Positions 7,258 through 13,544 of a stretch of DNA of 13,544 nt are shown here, piece by piece. The DNA is taken from assembly GCA_035544635.1 (NCBI GenBank), contig DATKDQ010000234.1:1-13544 (forward strand), in the 5' to 3' direction. The stretch comes from DATAFT01 sp035544635. Its GTDB lineage: Bacteria; Acidobacteriota; Thermoanaerobaculia; Multivoradales; Multivoraceae. Made by a program: the position numbers and the translations under genes. Each line of letters begins with the position of its first letter. Within the stretch, counting starts at the first letter, position 1. The notes beneath the pieces were generated by a model, which saw only the letters and a program-made list of their open reading frames with translations, did not search any database and was not told the DNA's origin.

Positions 7258-7971
7258 GTGGAAGCGCCGTCGCAGGTCGCCGCGATCGACGTCGTCATCC
7301 CTGCCTACAACGAGGAGTCGTCGCTCCCCTTGGTGCTCGCGGCGCTGCGCACGACGGGCGTCCGCCGCGTCGTCGTCGCCGACAACAACTCCAGCGACCG
7401 CACCGCCGAGGTGGCTTGTGCCGCCGGGGCCGAGGTGGTGCGTGCCGCGCGCCAGGGCTACGGCAGCGCCTGCCTCGCGGGGCTCGCGCACCTGCGGCGC
7501 AGCGGGGCGCCAGAGATCGTCGTCTTCGTCGACGCCGACTACTCGGACCACCCCGAGGAGCTGCCGTCGCTGGTGGCTCCGATCCTCGCCAGCGGCGCCG
7601 ACCTGGCGATCGGCTCGCGCGTGCTGGGCCGGCGCGAGCGCGGCGCGATGCTGCCCCAGGCGCGCGCCGGTAACGCGGTCGCGGTACTGCTCATCCGCCT
7701 ACTCTACGGCCATCGCTTCACCGACCTCGGGCCGTTTCGCGCAGTGCGATGGTCGAGCCTCGAGGGCCTCGAGATGCGCGATCCCGACTTCGGCTGGACT
7801 GCCGAGATGCAGGTGAAGGCCCTGCGCCGCGGCCTGCGCGTGGTCGAGGTGCCGGTAAGCTACCGCCGCCGGGTGGGGGTCTCGAAGATCACGGGGACGG
7901 TGGGCGGCACGCTGCGCGCCGGCTACAAGATCGTGACCACAATCCTCGTCCACGCCGGGAGACGAGTGTGA
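7258..7971 (+). CDS. Family 2 glycosyltransferase (DPM1/WcaA-like)
   Basis: Predicted to transfer a sugar from a nucleotide-sugar donor, probably at the cytoplasmic face of the membrane; donor and acceptor cannot be read from sequence. The 237 residues form a single GT-A domain: DVVIPAYNEE at 11-20, DNNSSDRT at 42-49, the metal-binding DAD (D92-D94) in FVDADYSD, IGSR at 118-121, DLGPFRA at 156-162 and GWTAEM at 179-184 in the acceptor/base region. A C-terminal YRRRVGVSKITGT tail is typical of small GT2 enzymes related to polyprenyl-phosphate mannosyl or glucosyl transferases. No transmembrane segment follows. The start is uncertain: GTG 7258 is the only nearby in-frame start, but the well-placed Shine-Dalgarno GGGGAGG fits an out-of-frame ATG at 7250. 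The stop overlaps the thioesterase start (GTGA), indicating an operon. Confidence 0.85.
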   Translation: MEAPSQVAAIDVVIPAYNEESSLPLVLAALRTTGVRRVVVADNNSSDRTAEVACAAGAEVVRAARQGYGSACLAGLAHLRRSGAPEIVVFVDADYSDHPEELPSLVAPILASGADLAIGSRVLGRRERGAMLPQARAGNAVAVLLIRLLYGHRFTDLGPFRAVRWSSLEGLEMRDPDFGWTAEMQVKALRRGLRVVEVPVSYRRRVGVSKITGTVGGTLRAGYKIVTTILVHAGRRV

Positions 7972-8408
7972 AGACCACTACCGACGTCGAGCTCGAAGTC
8001 CGCTATGCGGAGACCGATCAGATGGGTGTCGTGCACCACGCCGCATACCTGGTGTGGTTCGAGGTAGCTCGCACGCGGCTGTGCGCCGAGGCGGGCCGTC
8101 CGTACGCCGACATCGAGCGTGCCGGGTACTACCTCGTGGTCTCCGGCGTCGACGTGACGTACCGCGGCGGCGCACGCTACGGCGACGTCGTGCGCGTCAC
8201 CTCGTGGGTGGACTGGGTGGCCTCGCGCGCGCTCCAGTTCGGCTATGAGGTCCGCCGCGGCGAGACGCTCCTCGCCGATGCCCGCACCAAGCACGTCTGG
8301 GTCGACAAGTCGACCGGCCGCCATTGCCGGATGCCGTCCGAGCTCACAGTCCCCTTCCTGGCGCTGGCGGGTCAGCACGACCTGGCGCGGCGTCCACCGG
8401 CGCCGTAG
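7968..8408 (+). CDS. YbgC-like acyl-CoA thioesterase (4HBT hotdog fold)
   Basis: Single-domain hotdog thioesterase of 146 residues, the usual size for the 4-hydroxybenzoyl-CoA thioesterase/YbgC family, which hydrolyses acyl-CoA thioesters. The family signature is clear: VRYAETDQMGVVHHAAYLVW at 11-30, with D17 as the catalytic aspartate and the HHAAY pair following it, then the central hotdog strand around GVDVTYRGGARYGD (60-73). The start is GTG at 7968, overlapping the glycosyltransferase stop by 4 nt, with GGGAG four bases before it. In many proteobacteria YbgC belongs to the tol-pal cluster; no tolQRAB-pal gene is visible here, and its partner is a glycosyltransferase. The substrate (short-chain or aromatic acyl-CoA) is unknown. 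Confidence 0.9.
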   Translation: MKTTTDVELEVRYAETDQMGVVHHAAYLVWFEVARTRLCAEAGRPYADIERAGYYLVVSGVDVTYRGGARYGDVVRVTSWVDWVASRALQFGYEVRRGETLLADARTKHVWVDKSTGRHCRMPSELTVPFLALAGQHDLARRPPAP

Positions 8409-8413
8409 GAGAG

Positions 8414-8471
8414 CTCGGCGAGCCGGGAGGAATGCGGCCGCCAGAGGCCGCGATACGAGTGAGCTGCCGAG
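8414..8471 (+). other. Nested inverted repeats in the mscS leader
   Basis: An inner hairpin, GCGGCC (8434-8439) with GGCCGC (8446-8451) around a 6-nt loop, is enclosed by an outer pair, CTCGGC (8414-8419) with GCCGAG (8466-8471). The structure ends two bases before the mscS ribosome binding site. No T-run follows the inner hairpin, so it is not a standard terminator. It could be a weak leader structure or a chance arrangement in GC-rich sequence. This accounts for most of the 78-nt gap between the thioesterase and mscS; no promoter was recognised there. Confidence 0.3.
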
Positions 8472-8473
8472 AG

Positions 8474-8479
8474 AGGAGG
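8474..8479 (+). promoter_or_regulatory. Ribosome binding site of the mscS-family gene
   Basis: A full consensus AGGAGG sits 7 nt before the ATG at 8487, the strongest Shine-Dalgarno in the window. It fixes the start codon despite the long arginine-rich N-region of the protein. Confidence 0.75.
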
Positions 8480-8486
8480 ATCCGTC

Positions 8487-10370
8487 ATGCAACTCCCGAT
8501 CGCATCGAGCCGAGCCCCGAGCGAAGGAGGCCGCCGAGGGGCGTCGCGGCGCGCCTCGAGCGCGATCCTCACGGCCGATCGTCGCCCCGGGGTGTCCGTC
8601 CTGGCGCTCCCCGGCTTCCTGCTGCTCTTGGTCCTGGCGACGGCATCGCCCCCGCCGGTCGCGGCGCAGCCCGCGGCCGAGCCGCCCGGCGAGGCGGCGG
8701 AGCCCACGGCGCCGACGTCCGCTGCGCCCGTCCAGATCGACGTGCAGGCACGCGCCCGCGAGCTCGGCGACACGGTTCCGGCCGGCGCCATGCTCGGCTT
8801 CATCGAAGCCGGTCGCGCCGGCGACTGGGAGACGGCAGCCCGCCACCTCGATCTCGACGCCATTCCGCCCGCCGAGCGCGCGGGGGCCGGGCCGCGCCTG
8901 GCGCGACGCCTCAAGAGCGTGCTCGACCGCACCCTCTGGATCGAGTTCGACCGCCTCAGCCTGGATCCGGAGGGCGATGGCACCGACGGACTCGCTCCGA
9001 ACCGTGATCGCGTCGGCACCATCGACACCGCCGCGCGCGGCGAGGTCGAGGTGCTGCTCGAGCGAATCCCCCGGGACGGCGAGGTGGTGTGGCGGATCGC
9101 CGGCTCGACGGTGGCCCTCATCCCCGCGCTCTACGACGAGTTCGGGTACGGTCCGCTGATCGAGCTCCTCCCCGATCCGTTCTTCGAGCTGCACTTCCTC
9201 GAGATCCAGCTCTGGCAGTGGCTCGGGCTCGCCGGGCTCGTGGTCGTCGTCTATCTCCTGGCCTGGGTCGCGACCCTGCTCGTGCAGCGCGCCGTCCGGC
9301 CCTTGGTCGCCCGCACCGAGACCCGGGTGGACGACGAGCTGATCGGGGCCCTCGGCGCTCCGCTCCTGTTCACGTTTTCCCTCCTCTTCTTCGCCGCCGC
9401 CCTTCCGCTCCTGCTCCTGGCCGAGCCGGTGGAGGCGTTCGTCGGGCGGCTGCTCAAGGGGCTGGGCGTGGTGGCCCTGTCCTGGGCGGCGCTGCGGCTG
9501 GTCGACGTCCTCACCGCCGTGCTCGGCCGCCGACTCGAGCGGCAGGACAAGCGCGCGGTCGCCTCGATCATCCCGCTCGGCCGCCGCGCCGCCAAGGGCT
9601 TTCTGCTCGCGATCGCCGTCGTCGTCCTGCTGCAGAACGTCGGCGTCAACGTCACCGGCCTCGTCGCCGGTCTCGGCGTCGGCGGCATCGCCATCGCCCT
9701 CGCCGCCCAGAAGACGATCGAGAACGTGTTCGGAGGCGTGAGCGTGATCAGCGACCAGCCGGTGCGCGTCGGTGACTTCTGCCGCTTCGGCGACGGCAAA
9801 GTCGGCACCGTCGAGGAGATCGGGCTACGCTCCACCCGGATCCGCACGCTCGATCGCACGCTGGTCACCATCCCCAACGCGGACTTCGCGCAGCGCGAGC
9901 TGGAGAGCTTCACCGCCCGCGACCGCATGCGGCTGCACGCCATCCTGGGCTTGCGCTACGAGACCACTCCCGACCAGCTTCGCCACACGCTCTCCGGCCT
10001 GCGCCGCATCCTGCAGACGCACCCCAGGGTGAGCCCCGATCCGGCCCGGGTGCGCTTCGTCGGCTTCGGTGCCTACTCCCTCGACCTCGAGGTCTTCGCC
10101 TACCTCCTAACCGCCGACCACGGCGAGTTCCTCCAACTGCGGGAGGAGATCTATCTCCAGATGATGGACGTGATCGAGGAAGCCGGCACCTCGTTCGCCT
10201 TCCCCTCGCAGACCCTCTACCTCGGCCGCGACTCGGGCCTCGACCAGGAGGTGGTGCGACGGGCGGAGGAGTTGGGCCGCGCCGAGCGCGAACGGGCCGC
10301 TCAGGCGGCTTCCGGCGCCGAGTCGACTTCTCCGAGATCCGGTCCGGACGCGAGCGCGCCTCGAGCGTAG
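8487..10370 (+). CDS. MscS-family small-conductance mechanosensitive channel with N-terminal extracytoplasmic domain
   Basis: Predicted tension-gated channel of the cytoplasmic membrane that releases solutes during hypo-osmotic shock. The 627 residues have a long basic N-region (1-34), a hydrophobic signal-like stretch (about 37-60, with possible cleavage after VAA at 58-60) and a Pro/Ala linker. A soluble domain (about 90-235) follows, containing LARRLKSVLDRTLWIEFDRL and ALYDEFGYGPL; this region recurs in MscS-like proteins of several phyla and has no known function. Then come hydrophobic helices at about 243-268, 290-312, 319-345 and 368-384, and the Gly/Ala-rich pore helix (about 388-415, GLVAGLGVGGIAIALAAQ). 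The MscS beta domain begins at about 418 (ISDQPVRVGDFCRFG) and the C-terminal alpha/beta domain runs to about 580. The last 40 residues are charged and disordered. E. coli MscS has 286 residues, so this is an extended type. It converges on proA with 48 nt between them. Confidence 0.93.
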   Translation: MQLPIASSRAPSEGGRRGASRRASSAILTADRRPGVSVLALPGFLLLLVLATASPPPVAAQPAAEPPGEAAEPTAPTSAAPVQIDVQARARELGDTVPAGAMLGFIEAGRAGDWETAARHLDLDAIPPAERAGAGPRLARRLKSVLDRTLWIEFDRLSLDPEGDGTDGLAPNRDRVGTIDTAARGEVEVLLERIPRDGEVVWRIAGSTVALIPALYDEFGYGPLIELLPDPFFELHFLEIQLWQWLGLAGLVVVVYLLAWVATLLVQRAVRPLVARTETRVDDELIGALGAPLLFTFSLLFFAAALPLLLLAEPVEAFVGRLLKGLGVVALSWAALRLVDVLTAVLGRRLERQDKRAVASIIPLGRRAAKGFLLAIAVVVLLQNVGVNVTGLVAGLGVGGIAIALAAQKTIENVFGGVSVISDQPVRVGDFCRFGDGKVGTVEEIGLRSTRIRTLDRTLVTIPNADFAQRELESFTARDRMRLHAILGLRYETTPDQLRHTLSGLRRILQTHPRVSPDPARVRFVGFGAYSLDLEVFAYLLTADHGEFLQLREEIYLQMMDVIEEAGTSFAFPSQTLYLGRDSGLDQEVVRRAEELGRAERERAAQAASGAESTSPRSGPDASAPRA

Positions 10371-10418
10371 AGCGGCCGCTTCTCGCGGACCGTGAATCGC
10401 GCACGCCGAACCGCTCGT

Positions 10419-11771
10419 CTATTCACGGATCTGGCCGTCCCCGAAGACGACGAACTTCTCGGCGGTGAGCTCGCGCGCGCCCATCGGGCCGTAGGCGTGC
10501 AGCTTGGTGGTCGAAATGCCGATCTCGGCGCCCAGCCCCAGCTCGAATCCGTCGGCGAAGCGGGTGGAGGCGTTGACCAGCACGGTCGACGAGTCGACCT
10601 CGCGCAGGAAGCGCAGCGCGCGCGTGTAGCTCTCGGTGACGATGGTCTCGGTGTGGTCGGAGCCGTAGCTCTGGATGTGCTCGATCGCCTGGTCGAGCGA
10701 CTCGACGACGCGGACCGCCAGGATCTGGTCGAGGAACTCGGCCCGGTAATCGTCCTCGGTGGCGGCGCGGTGCGGCACCGCGCTCCCCAGCATCGCCGAG
10801 CTCGCAGCGCAGACCCGGAGCTCCACCCCCGCATCGACCAGCGCGCCCGCCAACGCCGGCAGCAGCCGCCCCGCGGCGTCGCGATGGACCAGCAGCGTCT
10901 CGGTGGCGTTGCAGACGGCGGGGCGCTGCACCTTGCCGTTGACCGTGATCGCCACCGCCTTCCCCGCATCGGCGTCGCGGTCGACGTAGGTGTGGCACAC
11001 GCCCTGGTAGTGCTTGATCACCGGAATGCGCGTGCTCTCGACCACGGTGCGGATGAGGCTCTCACCGCCGCGTGGGATCACGAGGTCGATCAGGTCGTCG
11101 AGCCGGAGCAGCTCGAGGACCGCCCGGCGATCGACGGTGTCGACCAGCTGGATCGACGCCGGATCGAGCTCCGCCGCCTCGAGCGCCGCGCGCAGCCGAC
11201 CCGCGATCGCCCGGTTGGAGTGGATCGCCTCCGAGCCGCCGCGAAGGATGACGGCATTCCCGGCCTTGAGGCAGAGCGACGCCGCGTCGGCGGTGACGTT
11301 GGGCCGCGACTCGTAGACGATCGCGATCACACCGAGCGGGATGCGCATCCTCCCGACGCGCAGGCCGTTGGGGCGGACCTGGAGCTCGGAGATCGTCCCA
11401 ACCGGATCTGGCTGCGCCGCGACCTGGTGAAGGCCAGCGATCATCTGATCGAGTACCCGGTCGGAGAGCCGCAGGCGATCGAGCATCGCGGGCTGGAGAC
11501 CCTTGGCGCATGCGGCCTCGAGGTCCCGCTCGTTCTCGCGCTGGAGATCCGCGCGCGCCCCGTCGAGCGCGTCCGCCATGGCGCGCAGCGCCCGGTTCTT
11601 GCCGGCCGTGGGAGTGCGCGCGAGACGTCGGCTCGCCGCGCGCGCGGCGACGCCGATCGCACGCATCCTGGCCGCGAGCGCGGAGGGAGTGGGGGCGTCG
11701 GCTTCGGCCGTCCCCACCGGATCTCCCTTCAGCCGGTCCACGCCCACGCGCCGCCGCCCGGGCGCGGTCAT
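10419..11771 (-). CDS. proA: Gamma-glutamyl phosphate reductase (glutamate-5-semialdehyde dehydrogenase)
   Basis: Second step of proline synthesis: NADPH-dependent reduction of L-glutamyl 5-phosphate to glutamate 5-semialdehyde in the cytoplasm. Family blocks are evident along its 450 residues: IPLGVIAIVYESRPNVT at 144-160, KAGNAVILRGGSEA at 169-182, the catalytic cysteine C287 in QRPAVCNATETLL, and near the C-terminus VNASTRFADG at 399-408 and LGLGAEIGISTTKLHAYGPMG at 411-431. E. coli ProA has 417 residues; the extra length is an N-terminal stretch of about 28 residues that is not part of the conserved core. The ATG at 11771 overlaps the proB stop as ATGA, with GGGGAG 9 nt upstream, which supports this start and translational coupling; a later start near Met36 would remove the extension. 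Confidence 0.97.
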   Translation of the reverse strand: MTAPGRRRVGVDRLKGDPVGTAEADAPTPSALAARMRAIGVAARAASRRLARTPTAGKNRALRAMADALDGARADLQRENERDLEAACAKGLQPAMLDRLRLSDRVLDQMIAGLHQVAAQPDPVGTISELQVRPNGLRVGRMRIPLGVIAIVYESRPNVTADAASLCLKAGNAVILRGGSEAIHSNRAIAGRLRAALEAAELDPASIQLVDTVDRRAVLELLRLDDLIDLVIPRGGESLIRTVVESTRIPVIKHYQGVCHTYVDRDADAGKAVAITVNGKVQRPAVCNATETLLVHRDAAGRLLPALAGALVDAGVELRVCAASSAMLGSAVPHRAATEDDYRAEFLDQILAVRVVESLDQAIEHIQSYGSDHTETIVTESYTRALRFLREVDSSTVLVNASTRFADGFELGLGAEIGISTTKLHAYGPMGARELTAEKFVVFGDGQIRE

Positions 11772-12922
11772 GCCGGCGCGCTCCCCACCAGGCTGCGCGA
11801 TCGGTCGAGCACGAAGTCGTCGCGCCGCACCGCCTCGTCGTAGTACTTGTAGCCGAGGATCGACTCGATCTCGGCGCTGCGACGTCCCGCGATGCGTCGC
11901 AGGTCGGTCCCGGAGTAGCTCACCAGGCCGCGCCCGAGCTCGGTGCCGTCGAGCGCGAGGATGCGCACGCTCTCGCCGCGACCGAACTCCCCGCGCACCT
12001 CCACGATCCCCGATGGCAGCAGGCTCTTGCCGCCATCGACCAGGGCGCGCCGTGCGCCGTCGTCGACCACCACGGCTCCCGCCGGAGCGCTCGAGTAGGC
12101 GATCCAGTGCCGGCGCGCCCCGATGGCGCGGCCCGCGGCGATCCAGGTCCCCACCGGCTCGCCGTCGAGGATGCGCTCGAGCACGCGCGGCGCCGTACCG
12201 CACGCGATCACCGTCGAGGCGCCGGAGAGCGCGGCCTGCCGAGCCGCTTCCAGCTTGGTGACCATGCCGCCGAGACCGACCTCGCTCATCGTCGGTCCCG
12301 CGCTGGCGAGGTGCGTGGCGCCGAGCTCGGGGAGGAACTCGTGGCGCACGGCGTCCGGCTCGCGCCGTGGATCCGCCGTGTAGAAGCCGTCGACGTCGGT
12401 CAGCAGCACCAGCAGCTGCGCCTCGATCAGGTTCGTGACCAGCGCCGACAGACGGTCGTTGTCTCCGAGCTTGATCTCCTCCACCGCGACCGTGTCGTTC
12501 TCGTTGACGATCGGCAGCACTCCGACCGAGAGCAGCGTGGACACCGTATTGCGCGCGTTGATGAAGCGCCTGCGGTCGACGACGTCCTCGGCGGTGAGCA
12601 GGATCTGCGCGATCGACTGTCCCTCGGGCGCCAGGTGCGACGCGTAGGCACGCAGCAGCGCGGGTTGGCCGGCCGCGGCCGCGGCCTGCTTGGCGGGGAT
12701 CGTCCGCGGTCGGTCCTTCCAGCCGAGCTGCCCACGGCCGGCTGCCACGGCTCCCGACGTCACCAGCACCACGTCGAGCCCGCGGCGGCGAACCGCCACC
12801 AGCTGCGCGCACAGCGCGGCGATGGTGTCCCCATCGAGCTCGCCGCGCGGCGCCAGCACCCGCGACCCGATCTTGACCACCACCCGGCGCACCTTCTCGA
12901 GGTGCGGCGCGCGCGGGCTCAC
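11768..12922 (-). CDS. proB: Glutamate 5-kinase with C-terminal PUA domain
   Basis: First and usually rate-limiting step of proline synthesis, phosphorylating the gamma-carboxylate of glutamate with ATP; the product is labile and is passed to ProA. The 384 residues are the standard two-domain length: amino-acid kinase domain (about 10-265) with VVKIGS at 15-20, TSGAVAAG at 55-62, NENDTV at 140-145, GDNDRLSALV at 153-162, TDVDGFY at 175-181 and GGMVTKLEAA at 218-227, then a PUA domain (about 280-360). ProB enzymes of this type are typically inhibited by proline; that is family knowledge, not visible here. The start is GTG at 12922 with GGAG 6 nt upstream; no in-frame ATG lies before the conserved core. 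It overlaps proA by 4 nt. The common neighbour obg is absent; a sugar dehydrogenase gene lies 88 nt upstream. Confidence 0.97.
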   Translation of the reverse strand: MSPRAPHLEKVRRVVVKIGSRVLAPRGELDGDTIAALCAQLVAVRRRGLDVVLVTSGAVAAGRGQLGWKDRPRTIPAKQAAAAAGQPALLRAYASHLAPEGQSIAQILLTAEDVVDRRRFINARNTVSTLLSVGVLPIVNENDTVAVEEIKLGDNDRLSALVTNLIEAQLLVLLTDVDGFYTADPRREPDAVRHEFLPELGATHLASAGPTMSEVGLGGMVTKLEAARQAALSGASTVIACGTAPRVLERILDGEPVGTWIAAGRAIGARRHWIAYSSAPAGAVVVDDGARRALVDGGKSLLPSGIVEVRGEFGRGESVRILALDGTELGRGLVSYSGTDLRRIAGRRSAEIESILGYKYYDEAVRRDDFVLDRSRSLVGSAPA

Positions 12923-12948
12923 GGCGCGCTCCGATCACGCCCGCCACC

Positions 12949-12964
12949 GGAGCCACCGGGCTCC
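12949..12964. repeat. Small inverted repeat upstream of proB
   Basis: GGAGCC and GGCTCC form a 6-bp stem with a 4-nt loop, about 27-42 nt before the proB GTG. No T-run follows on the minus strand, so it is not a standard terminator for the upstream dehydrogenase gene. No clear promoter for proBA was seen in the 88-nt gap 12923-13010, so read-through from the dehydrogenase gene is possible. Confidence 0.25.
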
Positions 12965-13010
12965 CCCGATCGTGCGCCCGGCGCCGCGGCCAACGCGATG
13001 CGCAGCCCGC

Positions 13011-13544
13011 TCACCCCTGGTACCGGATGCGGTAGATCGCGCCCTGCACGTCATCCGACACCAGGAGCGAGCCGTCGTCGAGCATCTCGACGTCGACCGG
13101 GCGGCCCCAGAACCGCTTGCCCTGGAGCCACCCCTCGGCCAGCGGTTCGTAGGAGGTCGCCTTGCCGTCTTCGACGGTGACCCGCATCACGCGGTAGCCG
13201 ATCGGCGTCGAGCGGTTCCACGAGCCGTGCTCCGCGATCAGGATCTGTCCGCGATAGCTCTCGGGGAACTGCTCTCCGGTGTAGAAGCGCATCCCGATGG
13301 CCGCCACGTGCGGGCCGAGCAGGAGCGCGGGCTTCGTCTGTTGGACGCAGGCGTCGGCGCTGCCGTGCTCGGGATCGGGGACGTCGTCGCCGTGGCAGAA
13401 AGGAAACCCGAAGTGGAGGCCGGCTCTGGGCGCGTGGTTCAGCTCGTCGGGCGGGATGTCATCGCCCATCAGGTCGCGGCCGTTGTCGGTGAACCACAAC
13501 TCCCCGGTCTCGGGATGCCAGTCGAAGCCGACGGTGTTTCGTAC
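13011..13544 (-). CDS. PQQ-dependent sugar dehydrogenase, sorbosone-dehydrogenase type (partial, N-terminus beyond right edge)
   Basis: C-terminal 177 residues of a six-bladed beta-propeller oxidoreductase of the glucose/sorbosone dehydrogenase family (COG2133 type), which oxidises aldoses or related sugars using PQQ, normally in the periplasm. Visible conserved blocks (numbered from the window edge) are GFDWHPETGELWFTDNGRD at 6-24, DELNHAPRAGLHFGFPFCHG at 33-52, ALLLGPHVAAIGMRFYTG at 73-90, ILIAEHGSWNRS at 101-112 and the closing repeat RPVDVEMLDDGSLLVSDD at 148-165. Two cysteines (C50, C66) flank an acidic loop and do not form a CXXCH haem site. The frame stays open to the edge, so the signal peptide and first blades are not seen. 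The stop is 88 nt upstream of proB on the same strand. Whether the host makes PQQ cannot be judged from this window. Confidence 0.85.
   Translation of the reverse strand, partial: VRNTVGFDWHPETGELWFTDNGRDLMGDDIPPDELNHAPRAGLHFGFPFCHGDDVPDPEHGSADACVQQTKPALLLGPHVAAIGMRFYTGEQFPESYRGQILIAEHGSWNRSTPIGYRVMRVTVEDGKATSYEPLAEGWLQGKRFWGRPVDVEMLDDGSLLVSDDVQGAIYRIRYQG

Noticed and set aside
7250..7816. Plus-strand frame of 188 codons from ATG 7250 with a good Shine-Dalgarno
   Set aside because: The translation is Arg/Ser-rich and featureless and overlaps the glycosyltransferase out of frame. Its start region is reported as a start-site conflict and not as a gene.
8432..9007. GGGAGG followed by ATG at 8432 as a small gene or upstream frame before mscS
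   Set aside because: The spacing is only about one base and the frame runs out of register through mscS with a low-complexity product.
10371..10418. Possible bidirectional terminator between mscS and proA (AGCGGCCGCT and GAGCGG/CCGCTC)
   Set aside because: The short palindrome has no room for a loop, the longer pair is only 6 bp about 35 nt apart, and no T-run is present on either side. Convergent genes need termination here, but no signal can be named.
10419..12956. An 845-codon minus-strand frame suggesting a ProB-ProA fusion
   Set aside because: Only its last 450 codons are ProA. The upstream part is an out-of-frame reading of proB, which is encoded in another frame (11768-12922) with all kinase motifs.

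Overview
This is a high-GC bacterial chromosome segment (about 70% GC by eye) with densely packed core genes. Nothing in it looks recently mobile: I see no transposase, integrase, phage gene, CRISPR array, rRNA or tRNA. Non-ATG starts are common (GTG for aspS, aroB, proB, the glycosyltransferase and the thioesterase; probably TTG for hisS), and three gene junctions are 4-nt stop/start overlaps. The gene set (HD-GYP signalling protein, PQQ-type sugar dehydrogenase, MscS channel with a signal peptide, short-A-domain FtsY, an AspRS carrying a residue typical of non-discriminating enzymes) suggests a Gram-negative-type, GC-rich lineage such as Acidobacteriota, Myxococcota or another former deltaproteobacterial group. 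That placement is an inference and is weak.

Layout. Positions 1-727 (minus) hold the N-terminal two thirds of ftsY, cut by the left edge. Positions 829-2634 (minus) hold a membrane-anchored sensor with HAMP and HD-GYP domains (c-di-GMP phosphodiesterase type). It has its own near-consensus promoter, which suggests the true start codon is the second ATG, at 2589. A perfect inverted repeat at 2725-2750 separates it from an upstream minus-strand operon, hisS-aspS-aroB (about 7098 down to 2798), which encodes two aminoacyl-tRNA synthetases and the second enzyme of the shikimate pathway.

A 159-bp divergent intergenic region (7099-7257) separates hisS from a plus-strand pair: a family 2 glycosyltransferase and a YbgC-like hotdog thioesterase, overlapping by 4 nt. 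After a 78-nt gap with possible leader structure comes a plus-strand MscS-family mechanosensitive channel (8487-10370). This converges on the minus-strand proB-proA operon (12922 down to 10419; first two steps of proline synthesis from glutamate). The right edge carries the C-terminal 177 residues of a PQQ-dependent sugar (sorbosone-type) dehydrogenase.

How the genes fit together. The contents are protein targeting (ftsY), translation (hisS, aspS), amino-acid synthesis (aroB, proBA), envelope or osmotic functions (mscS; proline is also an osmoprotectant, but the mscS-proBA adjacency is convergent, so no co-regulation is implied) and second-messenger signalling (HD-GYP). I did not find an undescribed multi-gene system. 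The most useful observations concern start-site and promoter architecture, the likely non-discriminating AspRS, and uncharacterised sensor or soluble regions in otherwise recognisable proteins.
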